From the NCBI RefSeq assembly GCF_964019765.1, contig NZ_OZ026461.1, forward strand, positions 496,001-560,000: DNA of 64,000 bases, read 5' to 3'. Made by a program: the position numbers and the translations under genes. Numbering within the stretch: the first letter of the stretch is position 1; each line of letters opens with the position of its first letter. The notes beneath the pieces are model-generated. The model was not told the DNA's origin. It saw only the letters and a program-made list of their open reading frames with translations, and searched no databases. Below are positions 54,566 to 64,000 of this stretch, piece by piece. This stretch comes from Spiroplasma endosymbiont of Panorpa germanica (GTDB taxonomy: Bacteria; Bacillota_I; Bacilli_A; Mycoplasmatales; Mycoplasmataceae).

Positions 54566-55816
54566 CTATATTTTTGTTTTTATGAAAAATGTTAGCGAGA
54601 TCAATCCAATTGTAATTGATGTTATTGGGATGAACACTGCGAAAGTCTCTGGATAATTAAAAATATCTTTAAAACCAATTCATAAAACTAATTGAATAAT
54701 GATTCCTACAACTATTAATAATAGCTGTTGATAAAACATAATCTTGTGCTGAGATAACTTAAATATTTTATTTATCAAAATCTTTTGTACTATTGTTGGA
54801 ATGAAAGTCAGAAAAGCAATCACTAAGACAACAACTGTGACAATGTAACCACTCGGGTTTGAGTAGCTATGAATAACTCCTGGGGCTAGTACTGAAATTC
54901 CGAATCCAGCTACTGCCACTCAGAATCAAACATTGTGAAAAATCATTTCTCTAAATTCTCGGCGAGTATAAATTCCACGATAATCAAGTCAATTATGAAA
55001 GTGTTCAATCTCTTGATAACTTTTATTTGAGTACATCGCCCCAAATCTAAATACGATTGCATTGATTGCTAAAATTGAAGAAATTGGAGTTAGAATAATT
55101 AGAAACACCAATCCAGCGATCATTTGCGATTCATTAATATTTGAATTAGCAAACGCTCCCCCAATTTCATGAAGTTGATCATTAATTCCTGGACTTAAAA
55201 TTCCAGTCATTGTTGATCCAAACATAAATTTTAATGCGGTAATGAACTCAAAGACGTGAACCAAGTTTGTGTTAACAATTACTTTATCATTGTGAGTTCC
55301 ATCTCAAGCTGTTAGTAGTCCCGATTCTTTCAAGTTACTTTCCATTGGTAGAAAAATTAGAAAACCAATTAGTAAGAAAACTATGGCGCTGATTCCAGCA
55401 ATATAAATTATAAAGCGATTAATGTTACGAATTTCGTCATAGCGATATTGTTTAGTTCTATCAATTAATATTTTGTAACAAAAGATTCCTCCAAAAAAGA
55501 AGATAAAGATTGAACTAATTGGTAACAAAATTACTAAGAATAATACAAAAGCTCCAAAAACAGAGGAAACACCAATTTTTATCATTCCATTAAATGAGAA
55601 GAATCCTAGCGAGAAATATGCCAAAGAGAACGGATCATCAACATTTTTTTCGATTAGATTCCAATAATCATTATTTATCTGCCCCCCATTTGGCTTTAAT
55701 TGTGCAATTATCTCATCAACATTAATTGCTGGAGCTAAGGAAAAAGTTACAATCAAACAAAGCAAAAAAGCAGAACCCGATATTATTGTGGCTATTGTTA
55801 AGGCTTTATTACGCAT
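54566..55816 (-). CDS. Unknown polytopic membrane protein
   Basis: 416 residues with about nine hydrophobic segments (AFVLFLVILLPISSIFIFFF, YIVTVVVLVIAFLTFIPTIV and others) and TGA-Trp codons near 171 and 276. A loop in the first half (PNGGQINNDYWNLIEKN) is probably extracellular. An AAGGAGAGA site precedes ATG 55816. The gene starts 14 bases after the recD2 stop, so co-transcription is likely. Family not recognised. Confidence 0.7.
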
Positions 55817-55829
55817 ACATATCTCTCCT

Positions 55830-58025
55830 TTATTTTATTATTTTCTCAACTAAAGTTGTATTTCTTGGTTTGGTTGTTTTGTTCAATCCACTTCAAAAAG
55901 CATCTTCTCCACCAATTATATACAAATGCTCTTTAGCTCTTGTTATAGCGGTATAAATTATTTTTTTACTTAAAAAGTGATTGTTCGCTGCGGGATCTAA
56001 CACTAATATCACATTATTGTATTCACTTCCCTGGCTTTTATGAACACTAACACCATAACCCAAGGTTATCTCTGAAAAATTTGATAGTTTTAAGCTGACA
56101 TCACGTCCATTGAACTCACCAGTGGCATCGATTAGTTTTGAATTTTCAAATTTCATATCACCAATTTTACCGATATCCCCATTTGAAAGTTCTAGAACAG
56201 AGTCGTTTTTTAAGTACATAACTTTATCGTTTTTTGTTATTTTTGTCTCTCCCTTTTTAAAAATTTTACCATTATTTTTAATGTTTTTGTTAAATTTTTC
56301 TTGAATTATATTATTTATCATGTTTATCCCTAATTCCCCTCTATAGAAAGGAGATAAAACTTGAACATGATTAAAATTATTGACTTCTTGAGTTGCCAAA
56401 AGCTTTTGGTAAGTATCTATTAAGTTTCTAACATTTTCTTCGTTATTATTACTGAATAAAAAATCAATATTATTTAGATTCTTATTTTTAAACTCTTCTG
56501 CTTGATTACTAGTAATTCGGGCAGCTAACTCGATAATATCGTTTTGTTCAGCTTGACGAAAAATTTTACTTAAAGTGATTGTGGCAAATTGTTTTGAAAT
56601 TATTAAATCTTCAAATAAATTTCCATAACCAACGCTTGGCAGTTGATCTACATCTCCAACCAAAACCATTTTTCTAGCAAAATCAGTTCCTCTTAAAAAA
56701 TCGGAAAATAAATGATTTGACAACATGCTTGACTCATCTAAAATAATTAAATCTAAGAAAATTGGATTGGCTTCATTTACCTCAAAAGCATCATCCCCAC
56801 TCGCTTTAAGAAGTTTGTGAATTGTGGTTGCTTTATAGCCGCTAGTTTCTTGAATACGACTAGCAGCTCTTCCAGTTGGGGCTGCTAGAGCAAAATTACT
56901 AGAACCATAAACTTTTTCAAACATTCTAACCATACCATTTATTACCATGGTTTTTCCCGTTCCAGGTCCCCCTGTTAAAATAACGATATTATTTTCTAGA
57001 AACGCTTTTAAAGCTTTTTTTTGAGAATCATCATATTTAAAGTCTAAAATTTTAAAGTTGTATCCAATTTCAGTTTCAACCTCTTTTATTAGAACTTCAA
57101 ATTCAATTGGATTAATTATTGGTAAAGCCGCTTGGCTTTGAATTTTGGATAAACTATTGACAATAAGTTCTTCGTCATTTCAACTTTCTGCAGAATATAT
57201 TCTATGATTATTGAATACCAAAATTTTTTGTTCTTTGCAATAAATTAACGCTTGCATAACAACATCCAAAGAAACCGCTAGTCTTTTTTGAATTTCTTCA
57301 ACCAAAATATTTTTGGTTGTATAAGTGTCACCACTAGTGAACAATATATTATTAATAGTTTCATAAGCTCAAGCGCCCACTCTTTGAGGTCCATATTGGG
57401 GGGTGTTAAAATATAAGGCAATTTTATCAACTTCTAAAAATGGTTGAAAATTATTTTTTCTTGCATAATCATAAAAATCTGAATTTAAAATTTCACTAAT
57501 TTCATTTTTATCTTCATGTCATTTTAACATTAACTGCAAAAAGCTTATTTTTAAACCATTCATTGTGAAAATCTCAACCAACTCTTGTTCTGTATCAACT
57601 TTGCTAACAACATCTATAATTATTTGACAAGCTTTTTCAGATATCCCAGGAACGGTTTTAATTAATTCTGGGTCTTTACGAATTTTAATAATAGCATCAA
57701 TTCCTAAGTGTTCAACAATTAGTTGAGCAGTCTTAATTCCGATTGTGGGAAAAATTCCTGAAGATCAAAAACCAACTGCTTGTTTAATCGTGTTACTATC
57801 AGCCACCTTAAAATTTTGGACTTCAAAAGATTGACCATATTTGGGGTGTTCATCTAAAAAACCACTAACCTCGTAAATGACCTTTAATCGCATTTGACCG
57901 ATTTGACCCTTGATTTTCATTTGTTGGTTTTTATTGTTCTCATCTATAAACAGACCAATTCCTCAACCCATTTCGTTAATGAACAGAAACTTTACTAACA
58001 ATCCTCTAAAAACCTTTGTACTCAT
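55830..58025 (-). CDS. recD2: RecD2-like ATP-dependent DNA helicase
   Basis: 731 residues. N-terminal OB/HhH region (IKTVPGISEKACQIIIDVV), then SF1B motifs: Walker A GGPGTGKTMVIN, Ia ALAAPTGRAASRIQE, motif II LIILDESSML, motif III LVGDVDQLPSVGYG, motif V/VI YGVSVHKSQGSEYN and YTAITRAKEHLYIIG. RecD2 unwinds 5'-3' and protects against replication damage in bacteria without RecBC. It follows the parC terminator. Confidence 0.93.
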
Positions 58026-58050
58026 AATTGCCTCCTTGATTATTATAAAT

Positions 58051-58092
58051 AAAATAAACCGCATTTATGAAAATAAATGCGGTTTATTAGTT
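58051..58092 (-). terminator. Terminator of parC
   Basis: Stem AATAAACCGCATTTA/TAAATGCGGTTTATT (58053-58067 with 58074-58088), followed by T on the minus strand. It begins right after the stop of the -1 parC extension at 58096, not after the zero-frame stop 260 bases earlier. Confidence 0.8.
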
Positions 58093-58095
58093 TAA

Positions 58096-58356
58096 TTAAT
58101 CATCGTCTTCGAATCAATCTTCAAAATCATCTTCTTGGGAATCTTCTGAATTTGTCTTAAATTTGTCTAAATTAATTTTATTTAAATTATTTATTGAGAA
58201 AACAAGAGTTTTAACCTCTTTTTTAGGCTCATTTAAGGGCTTTTGAGGGTTATTAATACTCTCAGTGGTCGAGTCGTGATTTATTTCGTTTAAGTATTCT
58301 TTTTCACGAATTTTATCAGCTTTTTTAATAACTACCTGCTCAATTGGGGTAGTTAC
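58096..58356 (-). other. Possible -1 frame extension of parC
   Basis: From the slippery heptamer the -1 frame codes for 86 residues ([20 protein letters not shown], then NSEDSQEDDFEDWFEDDD). It has no start with a binding site of its own, continues the acidic character of the parC C-terminus, and ends at 58096 just ahead of the terminator stem. It may be a frameshift tail, a homopolymer indel, or a sequencing error in A7. Confidence 0.55.
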
Positions 58357-60845
58357 TTTTTTTCTACTTCACCATCGGTTTCACTTTCATTTTCAGAAGT
58401 GCGAGGTAATTTAGGAATATCGTTATTTTGAATAATGTAATTTTTTTCAATAATAGCTGTATCAATTTCACCCATATCTAAGTCATTGTTAATTTCTTCT
58501 AAATCTGAGTATTTTATTGAATTGATATTTAGTTGAATGATATTATCATTTTCATCTAAAAGGTTAATAATTTCATTATTTAAGGCTGGGAATAAGTCTT
58601 TAACAAACTCATCGCGTTTTTTATTTCAAGGATATAAACGAACCCCTTTTTTAGGACGGTTCATCAGCGGAATCAATTCAGCCTTGATTTTTTTGATATT
58701 ACCTTTATTGGTAATGATCACAACATCTTCATTATCAAAGGCTTTACCAGCAATAATTTTTTCATCTTTGGCTGAAAATGATTTAACACCTTTGGCAGTT
58801 ACACTAGCTGAAGGGATTTCTTCAATGTCATAGCGAACTGAGAATCCATTTTCACTAACCATCGTTACAAACTTGGTTTTTGAAGTAACCAGAGAAGCTG
58901 AAACTAGTTCATCTCCTTCTGAAAGTTTCATAATTTTAAATGCTTTTGAAGACATTTTAGTTTGCATTCCCTCAATTGGAGTACGTTTGATTAAAGCGTT
59001 TCTTGAGGCAACTAAAATTTCTTGTTTGGCGTCTGTGAAACTATTTACTACAAAAGCCGCCACAATTTTATCATTTCCATTCATGGTTGCAATTTGGTTT
59101 AAGTGCATTCCGGTTTCTTTTCACTTACTTGGATTAATTTTGAAAACTGGGATTGAATAATATACTCCAGCTGATGATAGCAAGATTAAGTGATCTAAAG
59201 TTGTTGCCGGAACACATGAGATTCATAAATCGTTTGGTCTTCTTTTGAAATCTTCAAAACCAAATTTCCCAATTTGACCTGCTTCAAGTGCTTTTAAATA
59301 TCCATCTCGTGAAATTCAAATAGTAAATTCTTTTGAAACAATTGTTTGTTTTATTTCTACATCTAATGTTTCAATATCATCAATAATTTGTGTTCGACGA
59401 GGCACACCAAACTCTTCTTTAATTTTTTTAAGGTTTTCAATGATTTCTTTGTTCATTGCATTAACATCACTTAATATTAAATTAAAGTTGGCAATTTGAG
59501 CGTTTAAACTTGCTTGCTCTTCTTGCAATTTCACAATGTCTGTTGAAGTTAAACGGTATAAACGTAAGTCTACAATAGCTCCAGCTTGCACATCAGAAAA
59601 TTGGAAGCGAGCTACTAAGTTTGTAATAGCTTCGCCACGATTACTTGAACCACGAATTATCGCGATAACCTCATCAAGGACAGAAATTGCTTTGATAAGA
59701 CCTTCAATGATTTCTAATCTTTTTAAAGCTTTTGCTAATTCAAAATCAGTACGTTTAGTGTAAGTAACTCTATGGTGTTCAATGTAAGCTTTTAGAATTG
59801 CTACAATTCCCAATTGCATTGGTTGTTTGTTAACTATCACAACATTATTGTAGTTATAAGAAACTTGCAGTGGAGTATTTTTGAATAAGAATTTACGTGT
59901 AACTTCAAATTCTGCATCTTCACCAAGCTCAATTACAATTCTTAGTCCAGTACGATCAGTTTCGTCTCTAACCTCTTTTACCCCAATACCAGGGTTGGCA
60001 TCAACAACTTCTCCAATTTTTCTTACTAAATCTTGTTTAACAACTTCATAAGGAATTTCAGTAATTACTAAGTGACCATTTTCTTCGTGATATTTTGATT
60101 GAATAAATAGTCGACCTTTTCCTGAATCAAATGCACTTTGAATCCCTTCAATTCCACGAGCAGTTCCCCCAGTTGGGAAATCTGGCCCTTTAACTATTTT
60201 TAAAATTTCACTTAAAGTTAAATTAGGTTTATTTATCAAAGCGACAGTCGCATCAATAATTTCTCCTAAATTGTGGGGTGGCATATTTGTAGCATAACCC
60301 GCAGCAATTCCACTAGCACCATTGGCTAGAATATTTGGAAAGTAGGCTGGTAAAACTGTTGGTTCTTTTTCTGAATCATCAAAGTTGGGTGCAAAAAGCA
60401 CAGTGTTTTTTTCTAAGTCTTTTAAAAGTAATCCTGAAAGTTTTGCCAATCGAGTTTCAGTATAACGCATCGCTGCTGCTGAATCACCATCAATTGAACC
60501 ATTATTCCCTTGCATATCAATTAAGGGACTTCCTAATTTTCAACTTTGACTCATTCTTACTAAAGCATCGTAAACCGATCCATCACCGTGGGGGTGATAT
60601 TTACCAATAACTTCCCCAACAATACGAGCTGATTTTTTGTGTTGCTTATCACTTGTAATTCCAAGTTCATTCATGGCATAAAGAATTCTTCTTTGTACTG
60701 GCTTTAGACCATCCCTTACATCCGGTAATGCTCTTTCTTGAATGATGTATTTTGCATAACGACCAAATCTCTCACCAATGATGGTTTCTAGTGGATAATC
60801 AAGAATTCCTTGCTCACTTAATAAATTATTTTCTTCTTTTGACAT
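58353..60845 (-). CDS. parC: DNA topoisomerase IV subunit A (zero frame, possible -1 extension to 58096)
   Basis: 830 residues in the zero frame. Winged helix [31 protein letters not shown], catalytic [11 protein letters not shown] (Tyr128), the [11 protein letters not shown] and [20 protein letters not shown] region, and a C-terminal beta-pinwheel. ParC cleaves DNA to decatenate chromosomes with ParE. The zero frame ends TAA at 58353, directly after the heptamer A AAA AAG (58362-58356). The -1 frame is open for 86 more codons to 58096. ATG 60845 is chosen over 60851 because GGAG lies 8 bases before it. Confidence 0.92.
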
Positions 60846-60859
60846 TTTCATATCTCCTT

Positions 60860-61849
60860 TTAATTAATATCCATTGATAGTAAATCGTTAACAGTTTCAA
60901 AATTTAAGAAATCCAATAAGTTAAAGTCTTCTAAAATTTTCTCACCCAATTTTGTTAACCATCATTCCTTGGTTTTTTCATTTTGATAATAGAATGGGAA
61001 TTCATTTCTCACAATTAATTTTTTGGCAAATTCTAGAAAAACAATATTGCACTCTTCGTAATTGCGTAAATGATTGTAAAGTTCAACCAGTTGTGACCTT
61101 TGAGATAAATTTGCTTTTATAACATTGCTCATTTGAACTTGATCACTATTATTGTTGGAAGCTGTTATGATAATTTCTTTACAATTTAAAACCACTTCGT
61201 TTTTATTGCTTTGATCTAGTTTGACTTCCCAGTGAGGAACCCCTTCCACTCGATCTAATAACTCAAAGTTTTTTTCAAAGCGTTGGGTTATTGATTCAAC
61301 TAGCATAATTATTTGTTTAGTATCCAAATCAACAATTTCTTGATCAAATTTTTTAGAACGAACGAAATTTTTCAAAAAGTAAATGATTGCTAGAATGTCA
61401 ACCTTGGTTAAATAAATTTCATTTTGAAAATCTTTATTTAATTGCAAAATTGATTCTATCTTGGGATTTGGCACATAACAATTTTTAACCGGATTATAAG
61501 TCATTAAACCTGCATCTGGTTTTGAAAATTCTTTTGCTTTTTTCAAATTACTTTCACTTCTTTTAATTAAACACTTACTTGTATAAATACCTCAAATGAC
61601 TTCATCGTTTTTACTCAGGTCAATCATCAAGGACTCATCATTGTTGGTTTGATCTAAGACTTTTTTCTCAGCTCCAACTTGACCCTCACAAATTTCGATG
61701 TAAACTAAGTTTCCTTCACGAAAACTTGTGTGATAATAAAAATTAAATATCGGATATTTTGACAATTTTAAATTTACTTCATCATATTCTTTGAAACGTT
61801 TCATTAATAAATTATATTTTTTGTCCAAACTATCTAAATTTGAATCCAT
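60860..61849 (-). CDS. Unknown protein between parE and parC
   Basis: 329 residues, three or more TGA-Trp codons. It has a helical N-terminus ([20 protein letters not shown]), a mixed middle and a Lys/Asp/Glu-rich rest, and no signal peptide. It does not resemble any topoisomerase domain. Spacing to both neighbours is short: 14 bases to parC and 22 to parE. Since parE and parC are usually adjacent in Firmicutes, this is an insertion or a lineage-specific member. I do not recognise it. Confidence 0.7.
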
Positions 61850-61871
61850 AATTTCACACTCCCTTTTAAAG

Positions 61872-63812
61872 TTAGTTGCTAATTAGTTCGGTTTGATCAT
61901 CTTCTAAAGTGAATTTAACGTTTTCCTCAATTCACTCTTTTCTGATTTCAGCATCATCACCCATTAAGGTTCTAAATGCTTTTTCTGCTGCCAGGGCATC
62001 TTCGATTGTTAATAAAATTAATTTTCTTTTAGTTGGATCCATGGTTGTTTCTCAAAGTTGATCTGCATTCATTTCTCCAAGTCCTTTATATCTTTGAATT
62101 TCATATTTTGATTTTGAAGTTTTAAGAATTTTTGCTAGTTCTTCTTCATCTCAAACGTAGTAAAAATCACTTTTCTTGCTTGTTGAAGTTAATTTATAAA
62201 GTGGTGGTAAAGCTAAGTAAACCTTGTGATTTTGAATTAGCTCTTTCATGTATCTAAAGAAGAATGTTAATAGTAGAACTTGAATATGCGCTCCATCAGT
62301 ATCAGCATCCGTCATAATAACAACTTTACCATAATTTACATCATTGATATCAAAATCCGAACCAATTCCAGCGCCGATTGCTGTAATGATTGTACTAATC
62401 TCTTCGTTTTTTAGTAAGTCAATTAGTTTGGTTTTTTCAGCGTTAATTACTTTTCCTCGTAGTGGCAATATCGCTTGGAATGTTCTATCTCTTCCAGATT
62501 TAGCACTACCTCCCGCTGAATCTCCTTCGACTAAGAACAATTCATTTTTATCTTTGTTTTTTCCTTGAGCTGGAGTAAGTTTTCCCAACATTCCCCTAGT
62601 CTTAGATTTGTTTTTTGAATCACGAATTGCTTGACGAGCTTTTCGAGCTTCATCACGAGCTTTTCGAGCAAGTAGTGCTTTTTCAATAATAATCACAGCG
62701 ACTGTTTTATTTTCTTGTAATCAAAAACTAAAGTGTTGATTAGTAATTGTCTCAGTGGCGCTCTTAGCCTCACTAGTTCCTAATTTACCTTTGGTTTGTC
62801 CTTCGTATTGAATTAAGTTTTCAGGAATTTTTACAGTAACAACAGCATTCAAACCTTCTTTTATATCTGTGGAATCAAGTTTTCGATCTTTTTCTTTAAT
62901 CAAGTTAGCTGATTTACCATATTCATTTAAAGCTTTAATTAGTCCAGTTCTAAAACCAGATACATGAGTTCCCCCATCAGCAGTTTTAACGTTGTTGGCA
63001 AAACCAAGCACTGTTTCATTATAATCTTCTGTGTATCGTAAACAAATTTCAACTTCAATTTCTTCTGCAGCCCCCTTGATTAGAATTGGACCAGTAATTG
63101 GTTTTTGATTTGTGGTCAATTCTTTGACGAATTCCACTAAACCATCTTCAAAGAAATATTCAACTTGTTTGTCACTTCTTTCATCACGTAGTTTGATTTT
63201 TAATCCTGAATTAAGTAATGCTGATTCTTTTAAGCGCTCTGAAATAGTTGAAAAACTAAATTTAGTTGTTGAAAATATTTCCTCATCTGGTAGGAAATTA
63301 ACCTTTGTTCCAGTAGTTTTAGTTTGACCAATTACAGTTAATGGTTCTGCTAATTTTCCACCTTTTTCAAATTTAATTGAATAAATTTGTCCATCACGGT
63401 TAATTTGTACTTTGAACTTTTTACTCAAAGCATTAACAACTGATGATCCAACTCCGTGCAGTCCACCCGAAGTTTTATAACCACTTCCTCCAAATTTACC
63501 TCCAGCATGTAAAACTGAAAAAATAATTTCTGGAGTTGATTGGTTTGTATCGCGATATTTACCCGTTGGAACTCCACGACCATTATCAGTTACAGTAACT
63601 GAACCATTTTTTTCTAAGACAACTTGAATTTCTGTTGCATATCCTGCAAGAGCCTCATCGATTGAGTTATCAACGATTTCTCAAACTAAATGGTGCAAAC
63701 CCCTTACATCAGTTGAACCGATGTACATTCCTGGTCTTTTTCGAACCGCATCTAGGCCTTCTAAGACCTGAATACTATCTTCGTTATATGATAAGTCCTT
63801 TTTTTCTGACAT
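61872..63812 (-). CDS. parE: DNA topoisomerase IV subunit B
   Basis: 646 residues. GHKL ATPase with [33 protein letters not shown] and [15 protein letters not shown], and a TOPRIM domain with [40 protein letters not shown] and [11 protein letters not shown]. The sequence after EGDSAGG and the INAEK...LLKNEE stretch are of the ParE rather than the GyrB type. A TGA-Trp follows HFSF. AGAGGTGG precedes ATG 63812. Confidence 0.95.
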
Positions 63813-63839
63813 TTATAATCCACCTCTTAAACTTTTTTT

Positions 63840-63868
63840 AGTATAAATAGATTTTGACAAAATAGCAA
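63840..63868 (-). promoter_or_regulatory. Promoter of parE
   Basis: Minus strand -35 TTGCTA (63863-63868), 17-base spacer, -10 TATACT (63840-63845), about 28 bases upstream of ATG 63812. Confidence 0.6.
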
Positions 63869-63895
63869 ATTTTTTAACTATTTTATTTATTAATT

Positions 63896-64000
63896 TTAAT
63901 TATCTAGGATTAAATCCCTTAAAACAACGCTATTATCCTTAAAAATTGGGTAATAATCGTTATTTTTATCTATTCTACTGACCACAGCTTCAAGCAAATC
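63896..64000 (-). CDS. Unknown gene, C-terminal end (partial at window end)
   Basis: The last 34 codons of a gene that continues beyond the window, ending in NSVVLRDLILDN, then TAA at 63896. No motif is visible and the product cannot be named. Confidence 0.5.
   Translation of the reverse strand, partial: DLLEAVVSRIDKNNDYYPIFKDNSVVLRDLILDN

Noticed and set aside
1-64000. tRNA, rRNA, riboswitch, IS and prophage content
   Set aside because: Reading all intergenic gaps, I found no cloverleaf, transposase, integrase or known leader structure; nearly all gaps hold promoters or terminators.

Overview
The window is a low-GC bacterial chromosome segment from a mollicute. UGA is read as tryptophan: about two thirds of the genes are complete only if in-frame TGA codons are read through, for example comEC, tkt, recD2, parE/parC and the arginine/ornithine antiporter gene. 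The lipoprotein signal peptides (MKKLL...SC/AC), a complete arginine deiminase operon, the deoxyxylulose phosphate synthase gene dxs, comEA/comEC and a PTS permease together point to Spiroplasma or a near relative. That placement is inference from gene content, not from a phylogeny. I saw no rRNA, tRNA, IS element, prophage or CRISPR array. Almost all of the DNA is coding.

Layout. 1-7.5 kb, mostly plus strand: end of valS, comEA-like and comEC (DNA uptake), holA with divergent rpsT, a large membrane protein, a SprT-like metalloprotein and a lysine-rich protein of unknown role. 7.6-11.1 kb, minus: coaE behind three unknown genes, one of them a membrane protein. 11.1-26.1 kb, minus: a lipoprotein with a sialyltransferase-like (GT80) domain, dinB, tlyA, dxs, xseB, xseA, a 775-residue protein with two Val/Glu/Pro pentapeptide repeat tracts, nusB, a second lipoprotein, nfo, ribF and a tightly overlapped short-chain dehydrogenase cluster. 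26.2-33.4 kb: plsY (plus), then yneF, tkt, a UPF0291 gene, glcK, yqeH, yqeG and a DnaQ-like protein (minus). 33.5-34.8 kb, plus: an unknown gene and a nicotinamidase.

34.9-39.8 kb, minus: arcA, argF, the antiporter gene and arcC, which make ATP from arginine. 39.9-41.6 kb: ruvB, ruvA, rpsU. 41.8-43 kb: coaBC (plus). 43-49.6 kb, minus: a PTS EIIC with a worn EIIB-like tail, ldh, deoC, an oxidoreductase, a membrane protein and nagA (sugar and amino-sugar catabolism). 49.7-54.5 kb, minus: an ABC exporter with one ATPase and two paralogous permeases around a secreted-protein gene broken by an in-frame TAA. 54.6-64 kb, minus: a membrane protein, recD2, parC, an unknown gene and parE.

Four observations stand out. 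(1) The parC reading frame stops directly after a dnaX-type A AAA AAG heptamer, and the -1 frame stays open for 86 more acidic codons ending just before the terminator. (2) A predicted surface lipoprotein carries GT80 sialyltransferase-like catalytic motifs. (3) The ABC exporter cassette holds an interrupted secreted-protein gene. (4) The PTS permease keeps a recognisable EIIB-like tail that has lost its phosphorylatable cysteine.
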